From positions 496,001-560,000 of the forward strand of contig NZ_JANWOI010000002.1 of assembly GCF_027920805.1 (NCBI RefSeq): a stretch of 64,000 bases of DNA, written 5' to 3'. The first letter of the stretch is position 1, and every line of letters starts with the position of its first letter. Shown here piece after piece: positions 8,264 to 17,698 of the stretch. The notes under the pieces are model-generated. The model worked only from the letters and a program-made list of their open reading frames with translations, ran no database searches and was not told the DNA's origin. The translations under genes were made by a program, and so were the position numbers. Source of the stretch: Govania unica. Lineage in GTDB: Bacteria; Pseudomonadota; Alphaproteobacteria; Sphingomonadales; Govanellaceae.

Positions 8264-8275
8264 GGGGGGGGGGGG
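8264..8275 (+). repeat. Run of twelve G just upstream of the amidase start
   Basis: Twelve consecutive G occupy the ribosome-binding position, with the amidase ATG at 8281. Homopolymer runs of this length slip during replication and are used for phase variation in some bacteria. Here a length change would alter the spacing or strength of the ribosome-binding site. It may also be a sequencing weak point. Confidence 0.8.
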
Positions 8276-8280
8276 CTTTG

Positions 8281-9702
8281 ATGAGCGACCAGACTATTCT
8301 TGACCTGACGGGCGTGGATGCGATTGCCGCTTTGAAAAAGGGTGATCTGCGGCTGATTGATTATGTGGATGCCCTGCTTGGGCAGAGTGACCGCCTCCGA
8401 GACCTCAATGCCTTTGTGACTCAGGACCCGGACAGGGTGCGGGATGCGGCGCGTAAGATGACGCAGCTTCGCGGACCGCTTTATGGGCTGCCGTTTGTTT
8501 TGAAGGACAATATCAATACGGCTGATCTGCCGACCACGGCCTGCACGCCAGCGCTTCAGAACTGGGTGCCGCCTATGGATGCGCCGATTACCCGGAGCTT
8601 GCGGGAGAGCGGCGGGCTGTTGCTGGGTAAGGTTGCCATGCATGAACTGGCCTTCGGCATCCGCAGCAACAATCGTCATTATGGCTCAGCGCGCAATCCT
8701 TATGGGGCGGATCATATGCCCGGCGGTAGCAGTTCCGGCACCGCTATTGCCGTGTCGGCGCGCATGGCGCCTTTGGGGATCGGTACGGATACCGGGGGGT
8801 CCTGCCGCATACCGGCGGCGCTTTGTGGCTGCGTTGGCTTCCGGCCGACCCTTGATCGTTATGACGCGCGGGGCATCGTGCCGCTGTCGTCCACGCGGGA
8901 TACGCCGGGGCCGCTTGCGCGCAGTGTTGCGGATATTATTCTGATGGATGAGATCTGCGCGGTGAAGAAGACCTCGCCGGTGGTGGCGCGGTCTTTGAAG
9001 GGCGTGCGGCTTGGAGTTCCGCGGGGTTATTTTTATGAGGATCTGCACCCGGCCACGGCCAAGATATGCGCCGAGGCGCTGGAGCAGATGCGGGAGGCCG
9101 GGGCGGTTCTGATCGAAAAGGATATTCCCCATATAGGCGATCTGAGCGCGGCGGTCGGGTTTCCCATCGCCCTGTTCGAAGCGCCGCGTGAAGTGGCGAA
9201 TTATCTTTATGTGAATAATGCCCCGCTCAGTTATCAGGAGTTGGCGAGGGTAATTTCAAGCGATGAGCTGCGGCAGCTCATCGCCGGGCTCATGGGGGAG
9301 GGCGGGATCACGCCGGAAACCTATCGGACAGCCATGCTTCTTCATCGGCCGAAACTGCAGGATGTGTATGAGCGTTATTTCCGCGATAATGCGGTTGATG
9401 CTCTGGTGGTGCCGACGACGCCTCTGCCAGCCAGTTTACGATCGCCGGATGATCGCGATGATCCGGTGGAGCTGAACGGCAGGATGGTCGACAGCATGAC
9501 GGCCTATATCCGGAACACCGACCCGTCGAGCAATGCGGGACTGCCCGCTTTGTCCGTGCCTGCGGGGGTGACGGATGAGGGGCTGCCGGTGGGCATCGAG
9601 TTTGTCGGCCCGGCCTATGGGGATGCGATGGTGCTGGCGATCGGGCAGGCTTATGAGCGGCTGAGGCCGATGATCGCGCCGCCTGCGCTGTCGCGACCTT
9701 GA
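8281..9702 (+). CDS. Amidase signature-family amidohydrolase
   Basis: A 473-residue member of the amidase signature family (GatA, indoleacetamide hydrolase, mandelamide hydrolase). The Ser-cisSer-Lys triad is visible: Lys75 in VLKDNINT, Ser151 in PGGSSSGTA and the nucleophile Ser174 in DTGGSCR, followed by CGCVGFRPT. The length fits a free-standing amidase. No gatB or gatC is nearby, so it is unlikely to be the tRNA amidotransferase subunit. The natural amide substrate cannot be told; indoleacetamide-like or aryl amides are possible. I start at the ATG at 8281 (a TTG directly before it is also in frame). The ribosome-binding region is the G12 run. Confidence 0.88.
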   Translation: MSDQTILDLTGVDAIAALKKGDLRLIDYVDALLGQSDRLRDLNAFVTQDPDRVRDAARKMTQLRGPLYGLPFVLKDNINTADLPTTACTPALQNWVPPMDAPITRSLRESGGLLLGKVAMHELAFGIRSNNRHYGSARNPYGADHMPGGSSSGTAIAVSARMAPLGIGTDTGGSCRIPAALCGCVGFRPTLDRYDARGIVPLSSTRDTPGPLARSVADIILMDEICAVKKTSPVVARSLKGVRLGVPRGYFYEDLHPATAKICAEALEQMREAGAVLIEKDIPHIGDLSAAVGFPIALFEAPREVANYLYVNNAPLSYQELARVISSDELRQLIAGLMGEGGITPETYRTAMLLHRPKLQDVYERYFRDNAVDALVVPTTPLPASLRSPDDRDDPVELNGRMVDSMTAYIRNTDPSSNAGLPALSVPAGVTDEGLPVGIEFVGPAYGDAMVLAIGQAYERLRPMIAPPALSRP

Positions 9703-9801
9703 GGTGATCCGATTGTTATTTGGCCTGGGTGAAGTTTCGTGATGTGTCACGCATGAAATAGCCTTACTATTCTAGGCCAATAGATAACAATCGGGGGCTA
9801 T

Positions 9802-10107
9802 ATGAGCCAGGACGCCATTGACCGTATTCGGACGCATCCGGACTATCAGAGATTGGTGACGCGCCGCCGTCGTCTTGGCTGGCGTCTGACGGTGCTGATG
9901 CTGGTGATTTATTACGGCTTTATTCTGGCGGTCGCCTTTGCCCCGGAAAAACTTGGGGCGGCCTTGCCGGGCATGACCATGACCGTGGGCATCCCGCTTG
10001 GACTTCTTGTGATCATTTCCGCGTTTATCCTCACCGCCATTTATGTGGCGCGGGCCAATCGTGAGTTCGATCAGCTCACCCGGAACATTGTTGAGGATGT
10101 AAAATAA
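9802..10107 (+). CDS. DUF485 membrane protein, partner of the ActP-type symporter
   Basis: A 101-residue protein with two membrane helices (about 26-47 and 57-82) and the DUF485 pattern: N-terminal [16 protein letters not shown] and a helical C-terminal tail. Homologues (YjcH) are encoded directly before acetate/cation symporters of the ActP type. Its TAA overlaps the symporter ATG (TAATG), which strongly suggests a joint unit. The molecular role of DUF485 is not settled. Confidence 0.88.
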   Translation: MSQDAIDRIRTHPDYQRLVTRRRRLGWRLTVLMLVIYYGFILAVAFAPEKLGAALPGMTMTVGIPLGLLVIISAFILTAIYVARANREFDQLTRNIVEDVK

Positions 10108-11783
10108 TGCGGTTTGGTCTGGGGGTTGCGGCGCTTTTGGGATTTCCGGGCGCGGCTTTGGCTGCGGGCACCATTGAGGGCGGCGTGAAGCAGGCGCTCA
10201 ATTGGCCCGCGATTGTCATGTTTCTGGCCTTTGTGTCGCTGACGCTTGGGATCACCCGCTGGGCGGCCAAGCGGACCAAGACGACGCGGGATTTCTATAC
10301 GGCGGGCGGCGGTATTTCCGGCCGTCAGAACGGTCTTGCCATTGCCGGGGACTATATGTCGGCGGCGTCGTTTCTGGGCATCTCGGGACTGGTGTATGCG
10401 ACCGGGTTTGACGGGCTGATTTATTCCATCGGCTTTCTGGTCGGCTGGCCGATCATCATGTTCCTGATTGCCGAGCCGTTGCGCAATCTGGGCAAATTCA
10501 CTTTTGCCGATGTGGTGGCCTATCGCCTGGATCGGGTGCGCATGCGGGCCCTTGCGGCTTGCGGGTCGCTGGTTGTGGTGGCTTTTTATCTGATTGCCCA
10601 GATGGTCGGAGCGGGCAAACTGATCGAGATTCTGTTCGGGCTGGATTATGTGATCGCGGTTGTGGTCGTTGGCGTCCTGATGGTGCTTTATGTGACCTTT
10701 GGCGGCATGCTTGCGACCACCTGGGTGCAGATCATCAAGGCGGTTCTGCTGTTGGCGGGCGCGACCTTCATGGCAGTGGCGGCGCTTTCGGCATTTGATT
10801 TCAACCCTGAGATCATGTTCCGCGAGGCGGTGGCGACCCACCCGAATGGCGCTCACATCATGATGCCGGGCACGCAGGTGAGCAATCCTATCGATGCCAT
10901 TTCATTGGGCATTGCGTTGATGTTCGGTACCGCCGGACTGCCGCATATTCTGATGCGCTTTTTCACCGTGCGGGATGCGCGGGAGGCTCGGAAATCCGTG
11001 CTCTATGCCACGGGGTTCATCGCCTATTTCTATATTCTGACTTTCATCATCGGCTTCAGCGCCATTGTGCTGTTGGCGCGTCATCCTGAATTCTTCACCG
11101 TGCCGCCGGGGCAGGCGCTGAATATCCTCAAGGATCTTGCGGGCGGCAGCAATATGGTGGCGGTGCATCTGGCCGACGCGGTGGGCGGCAGCCTGTTCAT
11201 GGGCTTTATCTCGGCGGTGGCCTTTGCGACCATTCTGGCCGTGGTATCCGGCCTGACCCTGTCGGGGGCCTCGGCCATCTCCCATGACCTTTATGCGAGC
11301 GTGATCGCGCACGGTAAGGTTGACGAGAAAAAGGAAGTGCTGATTTCGAAAATCGCCACGGTGGGGCTTGGCGTGCTGGCCATTGTACTTGGCATCGCGT
11401 TCGAGAAACAGAATGTGGCCTTCATGGTCGGCCTGGCCTTCGCCATCGCGGCCAGCGCCAATTTTCCGGTGTTGCTGCTGTCGATCACCTGGCGTGGGCT
11501 GACCACGCGGGGAGCCTTCATAGGCGGGTTCGCGGGGCTGATTACGGCCATGACGCTGGTTATTCTGAGCCCGACGGTCTGGGTCGATATGTTCGGTTAT
11601 GCTGAACCGGTGGTGAGATTCAAGAATCCGGCGATTTATTCCATGCCGCTTGCGTTCTTTGTGACCTGGATTTTTTCGGTCACCGATCGCTCGGGCCGGG
11701 CGGCTGCTGAGCGGGAGGCGTTTGAGGTGCAGGATGTGCGGTCACAAACAGGTATCGGCGCGGATGGGGCGGTGTCGCATTGA
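10107..11783 (+). CDS. actP: Cation/acetate symporter, sodium:solute symporter family
   Basis: A 558-residue inner-membrane transporter of the SSS family with about 13-14 membrane helices. The N-terminal [33 protein letters not shown] region (read in parts around residues 57-90) is the ActP signature. [15 protein letters not shown] near 272-286 and [12 protein letters not shown] near 390 are also typical of acetate/monocarboxylate carriers. Together with the DUF485 partner this predicts uptake of acetate or a similar short carboxylate driven by a cation. The last 4 bases overlap the next gene. Confidence 0.88.
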   Translation: MRFGLGVAALLGFPGAALAAGTIEGGVKQALNWPAIVMFLAFVSLTLGITRWAAKRTKTTRDFYTAGGGISGRQNGLAIAGDYMSAASFLGISGLVYATGFDGLIYSIGFLVGWPIIMFLIAEPLRNLGKFTFADVVAYRLDRVRMRALAACGSLVVVAFYLIAQMVGAGKLIEILFGLDYVIAVVVVGVLMVLYVTFGGMLATTWVQIIKAVLLLAGATFMAVAALSAFDFNPEIMFREAVATHPNGAHIMMPGTQVSNPIDAISLGIALMFGTAGLPHILMRFFTVRDAREARKSVLYATGFIAYFYILTFIIGFSAIVLLARHPEFFTVPPGQALNILKDLAGGSNMVAVHLADAVGGSLFMGFISAVAFATILAVVSGLTLSGASAISHDLYASVIAHGKVDEKKEVLISKIATVGLGVLAIVLGIAFEKQNVAFMVGLAFAIAASANFPVLLLSITWRGLTTRGAFIGGFAGLITAMTLVILSPTVWVDMFGYAEPVVRFKNPAIYSMPLAFFVTWIFSVTDRSGRAAAEREAFEVQDVRSQTGIGADGAVSH

Positions 11784-12490
11784 GCTTTCTGATCATCCAG
11801 ACTGGCAGCATTGGGATTAAAAGCGACGCGGGGGATGCTGACCGCATGTTCCTTAGCGCACTTGGCTGGGGACAGGCGGACGCGCAGGTGGTGCGGGTGT
11901 TTAACGATGAACCCTTGCCGCCGGCCGGGTCTTTGCGCGGGGTGATCATCACCGGCTCACCGGCCATGGTGACCGACCGCGAGGGTTGGAGCGAGCGTAC
12001 GGCCGAATGGTTGCGCGGGGCGGTTGCTGGCGGTACGCGGATGCTGGGGGTCTGTTTTGGCCATCAGTTGCTGGCCCATGCCCTGGGTGGGGAGGTCGGC
12101 AACAACCCGCGCGGACCCGAATATGGTCCGGTGCGGATCACGCCAACGCCTGAGGCAGCTGACGATCCGTTGCTGTCAGTACTGTCGCAACATAGCACGA
12201 TGGTTTACGAAGCCCATAATCAGGCGGCGCTGCGCTTGCCACGCGGCAGCATCCTGCTTGCTGAAGGTGATGGCGATCCGCATCAGGCCGTACGCTATGC
12301 CGATCAGGTCTGGGGTGTGCAGTTCCACCCGGAATTCACGCTGCCGGTCATGCGTGGACTTTTGGAGGCCGAGCGCGAAAGGCTGGCCCGTGCAGGGCTG
12401 GATGTGGCCACGCGGCTTGAGGCCTGTGACACGGAGATAGATAGGATCGGGCGGCGGTTTCTTAAACGGTTTGTAGATATTTGCGGGTAG
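11780..12490 (+). CDS. Class I glutamine amidotransferase-like protein
   Basis: A 236-residue stand-alone GATase domain related to the GMP-synthase glutaminase group. The nucleophile elbow [15 protein letters not shown] places Cys at residue 92, and the His-Glu pair is in VQFHPEF near the C-terminus, so the triad is complete. I accept the TTG at 11780 as start because the next ATG (residue 23) would remove the first beta strand SFLIIQTGS. This start overlaps the symporter stop, so the two are probably co-transcribed. The acceptor substrate is unknown. Confidence 0.8.
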   Translation: MSFLIIQTGSIGIKSDAGDADRMFLSALGWGQADAQVVRVFNDEPLPPAGSLRGVIITGSPAMVTDREGWSERTAEWLRGAVAGGTRMLGVCFGHQLLAHALGGEVGNNPRGPEYGPVRITPTPEAADDPLLSVLSQHSTMVYEAHNQAALRLPRGSILLAEGDGDPHQAVRYADQVWGVQFHPEFTLPVMRGLLEAERERLARAGLDVATRLEACDTEIDRIGRRFLKRFVDICG

Positions 12491-12644
12491 TTAGATGAAG
12501 TAGAAAGAAATTGCACAATAAGGGTAGTTTTATATATTGCCTTTTGTTGGTGCGAGATTGTGTCTGTTTGGGTATTTGTCGTTAGCTTGATTTCGTTGAT
12601 CTACGATAGAGTGCTTGTTTAAGAAATTCAGATGGGGATAAATA

Positions 12645-14468
12645 GTGGAATATCGGAAAGACATACAGATCCTGCGCGGTGTCTCTGTCATCTCGGTAGT
12701 ATTGTTCCATCTGAATATGCGTGGATTTGAAAACGGCTTCCTGGGTGTTGATGTGTTTTTTGTCATCAGTGGCTTTCTGATGGCACTTCTCTATAGAGAG
12801 GGTGAGGCTGTTGCCTTCTATTCCCGACGAGCGCGGAGGCTTTTGCCGGCATATTTTGTGACCGTACTGCTTACTCTACTGATTGCTGCATGTATTGTGA
12901 TGCCGGTTGAGTATGGTCAGGTTGTTGAGCAAGGGTTATTTTCTGCCTTCTTTATATCCAATTTCGGATTTTGGCTTCAGAACTCTTATTTCAGTAAGGC
13001 GGAATTTACTCCATTATTACATTTGTGGTCATTAGGGGTTGAAATTCAGTTCTATCTACTCATCCCACTCCTTTTCTTGTTGGCGAAGAAATTCAAGTGG
13101 TCCATCTTGGCTCTCTTGATAGTATCCCTACTTATATGTTTTGTTGCCACGACGGTAAGCTCTAAAACCTCATTTTTTATGATGCCTTTGCGCATTTGGC
13201 AGTTTTTGATTGGATATTTAGTAGCTTGTCATCTGACTGTGGCAGGAACGCTACGGGATGATATCCGAAACCCTATACTTGGCTGTTTGTCATTTTTTGT
13301 TCTTTTGTCCATTCCATTTCTTCCTGTTGATGGTCAATCAACCAGCTTCATAATTGGCCATCCAGGTCTCGCTGCTCTTGGAATCTGTCTTGCCACTGCG
13401 GGTGTCCTTACTTTTGGTTTGCCTGATATGTTTGAAAAGGGGCGGATTGGTGATGCCTTTGAATTGGTTGGAAAATATTCTTATTCCATTTATCTCGCAC
13501 ATTTTCCAATTATTGTTCTGTATCTTTATCAGCCATTTTCGGGCACGATTTTATCGCCTTCCACCCCATATGCGATTGCAGTGATTGTTGCCCTGATAGT
13601 TATCTTTTCACTTGCGCTCTATCATGGTGTTGAGCGTGTCGGTGCAAATTTCTATTCAGCGCTGCGAGCGATTGGGGTCTCGGGGGTGATCGTTATGTTT
13701 TCGCTGTCATCTGAGACGCTCATGCAGAAGCGGTTCTCCTCGTCCGAACAGAAGATCTTTGCGGCTTGGTCGGATCGTTCGGTTTATCGATGCGGTAAGG
13801 TTTTTCGCCTTCTTCACCCCACATCGGACCTTTGCGAAATTACGGATGGCGCTGAGGGAAAAAAAGGCACACTTCTGCTTATAGGCAATAGCCATGCCGA
13901 TTCAATTAAAACATCATTTGCCAAGGTTGCGTCAGCGCATGGTTATCGGGTTTTCTTCAGTGTTGATAATGAGCCGCTTAAAAAATCGCGTGATAGCGTT
14001 GAGAGGCTTATCGCTGAGGCAAAAGCACTTAAGGTCGACGCTGTTTTTTTGCATTTCGCAGGGAGCGAGGGCCTGGAAAATGTTATCGATCCTTTCATTG
14101 TGCGGTTGGCAGAGGAAGAAACTAGGACAGTCTGGTTAATGCCAGTTCCTACATATGAAAATAATGTTGCGGCGACGCTCTTCAATCATCTTACGAGAGG
14201 CGACAAGCTTCCTTCTCAGAATCTTGCCACTTATCATGAAATTAATCGGGATTTGTTTGCATATGCAAAGTCGAAAAAATCCAGTGATTTTTCCTATTAC
14301 GATCTAGGGAGCGTGTTGTGTCACCCCGAATGCGTTCTAGTAGATCAACAAGGGCGCCCGGCGTATTTTGATGCGGGGCACTTAACGCTCAGTGGGGCTA
14401 TGTTGTTGGAGAATGTATTTGCAAGCGCAATCGATGGAGTTGCTAGATCGAAAAAGTTTGCCCATTAG
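12645..14468 (+). CDS. OafA/YrhL-type acyltransferase with C-terminal SGNH domain
   Basis: A 607-residue membrane O-acyltransferase. The N-terminal acyltransferase-3 domain (about 1-350) has ten or so membrane helices and the family motifs: RGVSVISVVLFH near 11, FFVISGFLM near 40, YSRRARRLLPAY near 59. The C-terminal part is an SGNH hydrolase-like domain with GNSHAD near 413 and DAGHLTLSG near 575. Such proteins add acetyl or other acyl groups to O-antigen, capsule or exopolysaccharide. The start is GTG at 12645. The gene is clearly more AT-rich than its neighbours and prefers A/T third positions, which suggests acquisition from outside. No glycan cluster is next to it. Confidence 0.88.
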   Translation: MEYRKDIQILRGVSVISVVLFHLNMRGFENGFLGVDVFFVISGFLMALLYREGEAVAFYSRRARRLLPAYFVTVLLTLLIAACIVMPVEYGQVVEQGLFSAFFISNFGFWLQNSYFSKAEFTPLLHLWSLGVEIQFYLLIPLLFLLAKKFKWSILALLIVSLLICFVATTVSSKTSFFMMPLRIWQFLIGYLVACHLTVAGTLRDDIRNPILGCLSFFVLLSIPFLPVDGQSTSFIIGHPGLAALGICLATAGVLTFGLPDMFEKGRIGDAFELVGKYSYSIYLAHFPIIVLYLYQPFSGTILSPSTPYAIAVIVALIVIFSLALYHGVERVGANFYSALRAIGVSGVIVMFSLSSETLMQKRFSSSEQKIFAAWSDRSVYRCGKVFRLLHPTSDLCEITDGAEGKKGTLLLIGNSHADSIKTSFAKVASAHGYRVFFSVDNEPLKKSRDSVERLIAEAKALKVDAVFLHFAGSEGLENVIDPFIVRLAEEETRTVWLMPVPTYENNVAATLFNHLTRGDKLPSQNLATYHEINRDLFAYAKSKKSSDFSYYDLGSVLCHPECVLVDQQGRPAYFDAGHLTLSGAMLLENVFASAIDGVARSKKFAH

Positions 14469-14580
14469 AAATCTGGATCATCCACAAGTCCAGTGAGTCT
14501 CCGTTATGAAATCGATTTTTGATAATGTGCCGTTTAGAGTCTCATACGGGTAGACTATGGAGCGTGTTTGATCAGCCTCG

Positions 14581-16560
14581 CTAAATATCCAGATCTTTCA
14601 CCGCGTCGGCGTTTTCCTGGATGAAGGCGAAACGGAGTTCGGGTTTGCGGCCCATGAGGTCTTCGACCAGGCGGCTGGTGTCGCGTTGGTCCTGGAAATC
14701 TTCGGGGAGGACGACGCGGAGCAGCGTGCGGCGCTTTTTGTCCATGGTGGTGTCTTTCAGCTGCGCGGGCGGCATTTCGCCAAGGCCTTTGAAGCGGCTG
14801 ATTTCGACTTTTCCGCGCCCGGCGAATTCCTTTTTCATCAGTTGCTCGCGGTGGGCGTCGTCGCGGGCATAGATGACCTTGCCGCCCTGGGCGATGCGAT
14901 AGAGCGGCGGCTGGGCGAGAAACAGGTGACCGCGGCGGACCAGTTCCGGCATTTCGCGGTAGAAAAAGGTCATGAGCAGCGTTGCGATATGGGCGCCGTC
15001 CACGTCGGCGTCGGTCATGATGACCACTTTTTCATAACGCAGGTCACTCAGGCGGAATTTGTCGCGCATGCCGCAGCCGAGCGCCTGGGAGAGGTCGGAG
15101 ATTTCCTGATTGGCGCCGATTTTGTCGAGACCGGCGCTGGCCACGTTCAGGATCTTGCCGCGAATGGGCAGGATGGCCTGTGTTTTGCGGTCGCGCGCCT
15201 GTTTGGCCGATCCACCGGCCGAATCCCCTTCGACGATGAAGATTTCGGTGCCCGCTGGCCCGTCGGCGGCACAATCGGCAAGCTTGCCGGGCAGGCGCAG
15301 GCGGCGGCGGTTGGTGGCGGTTTTGCGCTGGATTTCTTTCTCGGCCTTGCGGCGGAGGCGTTCTTCGGCTTTTTCGATCACCCAATCAAGAAGACCCGTG
15401 GCCTGCACCGGGGCACCGGACAACCAATGGTCGAAATGGTCGCGCATGGCGTTTTCCACGAGGCGGGTGGCCTCGGGGGTCGCGAGCTTTTCCTTGGTCT
15501 GGCCCTGAAATTGCGGGTCGCGGATGAAGACGGAAATCAACATGGCGGCCCCACCCAGGGCATCCTCGGGCGTGATTTCCCGGGCTTTTTTGTTGCCCAC
15601 AAGCTCGCCATAGGCGCGCAGGCCCTTGGTCAGCGCGGCGCGGAATCCGGCTTCATGGGTGCCGCCTTCGGGGGTCGGCACGGTGTTGCAATAGGAATGC
15701 ATAAAGCCGTCGATTGCGGCTGGCCAGGCCACAGCCCATTCGACCTGTCCCATGTCCTCGGCAAGGGCCGCGCGGCCGGCGAAGACTTCGGGGGTCACAC
15801 ATTGCGCGCCGTCGATGGCGTCGCGCAGGAAGTCGGCGAGACCGCCGGGGAAATGCAACGTGGCTTCGGCCGGGGTTTCATCGCCGGGGCGGATAAGCTC
15901 GGGCGCACATTTCCAGCGCAGTTCAACGCCGCGGAACAGATAGGCTTTCGAACGTGCCATGCGGTAAAGCCGCGACGGCTTGAAGGCAGCCGTGGTGCCG
16001 AAAATCTCGGTATCGGGCATGAAATGCACCCGTGTGCCGCGCCGATTCTGGGTCGAGCCCTTGAGTTCAAGGGGTGAGGTCGCATGGCCGCGACCATAGG
16101 TTTGAACCCAGATCTGGCGGTCGCGGGCGACCTCGATCGAGACCCAGGATGACAGCGCGTTCACCACCGAGATCCCGACCCCGTGCAGACCGCCCGAGGT
16201 CTTGTAGGCGTCCGAACCGAATTTGCCGCCCGAATGCAGGGTGGTCATGATGACTTCAAGGGCCGACTTGTCTTTGTATTTCGGGTGCGGGTCGGTGGGA
16301 ATGCCACGGCCATTGTCGGCAACCGACAGCGATCCATCGGCATGAAGTTCGATATCGATGCGGTTCGCGTGGCCGGCCACCGCCTCGTCCATGGAATTGT
16401 CGAGAACTTCCGCCGCGAGATGATGGAAGGCGCGTTCGTCGGTGCCGCCGATATACATGCCGGGGCGACGGCGCACGGGCTCAAGCCCCTCAAGGACTTC
16501 GATGTCCTTGGCCGAATAGTCGGTTTTGGTGGCGGAAAGATTCTCGAAAAGATCGGCCAT
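14581..16560 (-). CDS. parE: DNA topoisomerase IV subunit B
   Basis: A 659-residue GHKL ATPase subunit of topoisomerase IV, which with ParC unlinks replicated chromosomes. ATP-site motifs are visible: EVLDNSMDEA near 51, DNGRGIP near 82, and GGLHGVGISVVNALS near 120. The Toprim domain has IVEGDSAGGSAKQARDRKTQAILPIRGKILN (in parts from about 438) and TDADVDGAHI near 515. Length and the short linker fit ParE, not GyrB. No parC is in the window. Confidence 0.95.
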   Translation of the reverse strand: MADLFENLSATKTDYSAKDIEVLEGLEPVRRRPGMYIGGTDERAFHHLAAEVLDNSMDEAVAGHANRIDIELHADGSLSVADNGRGIPTDPHPKYKDKSALEVIMTTLHSGGKFGSDAYKTSGGLHGVGISVVNALSSWVSIEVARDRQIWVQTYGRGHATSPLELKGSTQNRRGTRVHFMPDTEIFGTTAAFKPSRLYRMARSKAYLFRGVELRWKCAPELIRPGDETPAEATLHFPGGLADFLRDAIDGAQCVTPEVFAGRAALAEDMGQVEWAVAWPAAIDGFMHSYCNTVPTPEGGTHEAGFRAALTKGLRAYGELVGNKKAREITPEDALGGAAMLISVFIRDPQFQGQTKEKLATPEATRLVENAMRDHFDHWLSGAPVQATGLLDWVIEKAEERLRRKAEKEIQRKTATNRRRLRLPGKLADCAADGPAGTEIFIVEGDSAGGSAKQARDRKTQAILPIRGKILNVASAGLDKIGANQEISDLSQALGCGMRDKFRLSDLRYEKVVIMTDADVDGAHIATLLMTFFYREMPELVRRGHLFLAQPPLYRIAQGGKVIYARDDAHREQLMKKEFAGRGKVEISRFKGLGEMPPAQLKDTTMDKKRRTLLRVVLPEDFQDQRDTSRLVEDLMGRKPELRFAFIQENADAVKDLDI

Positions 16561-16668
16561 GAAGCGTCCAGAGCAGGAAATCGCAGGAAATCAAGGCGGC
16601 AGGGCCTGCCGCTGACAGAGCCTATACCTACTGGGAAACGCTTGGCAAGGCCACTAGATATTGTGGAT

Positions 16669-17268
16669 CTAATCGAACAGGCTGTCGACGGCATCCTGAT
16701 TCATGCCGTCGGTCGGGGCGTTGTCCGTCATGGTTTCGAGGGTGCCGCCATTGATGATGCGGCTGGCCTTGGCGATGAGCTCGCGGAGCTGGCTTGCGGC
16801 GGCGGACACCGTGGCGTGGATGGTGTCAGGGGCACCTTCCGACAAGCCGACGGCGGCTTCGGAGATGGTGCAGAGGATCAGAAGATTAAGGTCATCGATC
16901 ACAGCTTCAAGGGCGGCGCGGCGTGCGGCGGGGGCATGGGCATAGGCTTCGACCGCGAGGGCCTTGTGCTGGAAATGGCTATGGGCGAAATGCTCCTGAT
17001 AGCTTTTCGGGGCCCAGTCGATAATGTCCTCAAGGCAGTCCGGCATCTCGGCCACAAGATCGAGAATCATGACCGCTTCATTGAAATGATTGAGGTAATC
17101 CGTCGCGAGCAGGGTATCGGGATTGATGTTGGTGCCGGACAGGCGGTCGCGCCAAGCAGTGCCGGGGCATGCTTCGTGGTTGGTGCGGAGAGTGGATTGC
17201 TCGGCGTTTGTCAAAGTCTCCAGAGGCCTGTCCGAAAGGGTTGCAGGATTTTCGAGTTTAAAAGCCAT
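16669..17268 (-). CDS. Unknown protein with an acidic LF-type C-terminal tail
   Basis: I do not recognise this 199-residue protein. It is soluble and mostly helical (HFNEAVMILDLVAEMPDCLEDIIDW in the middle, then Ala-rich helices). There is no signal peptide and no membrane helix. The C-terminus ends in MNQDAVDSLFD, which resembles the short QDDIDALF-type peptide seen at the ends of some flagellar switch and chemotaxis proteins. This is a resemblance only. It lies 21 bp downstream of a small membrane protein gene on the same strand and upstream of parE. Confidence 0.7.
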   Translation of the reverse strand: MAFKLENPATLSDRPLETLTNAEQSTLRTNHEACPGTAWRDRLSGTNINPDTLLATDYLNHFNEAVMILDLVAEMPDCLEDIIDWAPKSYQEHFAHSHFQHKALAVEAYAHAPAARRAALEAVIDDLNLLILCTISEAAVGLSEGAPDTIHATVSAAASQLRELIAKASRIINGGTLETMTDNAPTDGMNQDAVDSLFD

Positions 17269-17289
17269 TTCCTCCTATTTCGTTAAAGC

Positions 17290-17505
17290 TCAATTGCCCA
17301 TGCGACCGGCAAAGGGGGTGCCGGTCAGCAGGGTCACAAGATGCGCCGCCATGGCAATGCTGACCAGAAGGCTAATGAACTGCAGAGCGTTATAGGGAAC
17401 GGGCCAGACCCGTCCGATGGGCGACGGGCGGCGGGACATGATGTTGGAGACGGCCAGGAGCAAAAGCGCACCCGTCAACAAAATCAATGTGATCGGCAAG
17501 TCCAT
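17290..17505 (-). CDS. Small unknown membrane protein
   Basis: A predicted 71-residue protein with two hydrophobic helices (about 3-20 and 41-62) joined by a short basic/proline loop (SRRPSPIGRVWPVP). I use the ATG at 17505. The frame stays open to 17592, but the extra residues are not membrane-like and overlap the intergenic hairpin side. It precedes the 199-residue unknown gene by 21 bp, so the two are probably one unit. No function can be assigned. Confidence 0.6.
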   Translation of the reverse strand: MDLPITLILLTGALLLLAVSNIMSRRPSPIGRVWPVPYNALQFISLLVSIAMAAHLVTLLTGTPFAGRMGN

Positions 17506-17625
17506 AGTTGTTGCAACCCTCGAAGCTGAGCTTGGCTGACAGGTCGGCCAAAATATTTTCCGATCTAATCCGATCACAGGCGTGCGGGTCAAGGGTCTGA
17601 GCCGGTTGCGGGGCCCTGAATATGA

Positions 17626-17655
17626 TCAGTCCCCGGGAATGACCCCGGGGACTGA
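17626..17655 (-). terminator. Strong hairpin downstream of glnA
   Basis: A 12-bp perfect stem, TCAGTCCCCGGG with its complement, and a 6-base loop (17638-17643). It lies 44 bp beyond the glnA stop. A smaller hairpin (GTTGCTGG/CCAGCAGC at about 17670-17690) comes first. There is no T run on the glnA side, so it may end transcription only partly or protect the 3' end. Confidence 0.6.
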
Positions 17656-17698
17656 GTATCTTGAACCTGTTGCTGGCAACCAGCAGCGGTCGTCGTGA

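Noticed and set aside
14686-16077. Plus-strand frame of 463 codons inside parE
   Set aside because: It is the reverse image of ParE; the ParE motifs are complete.
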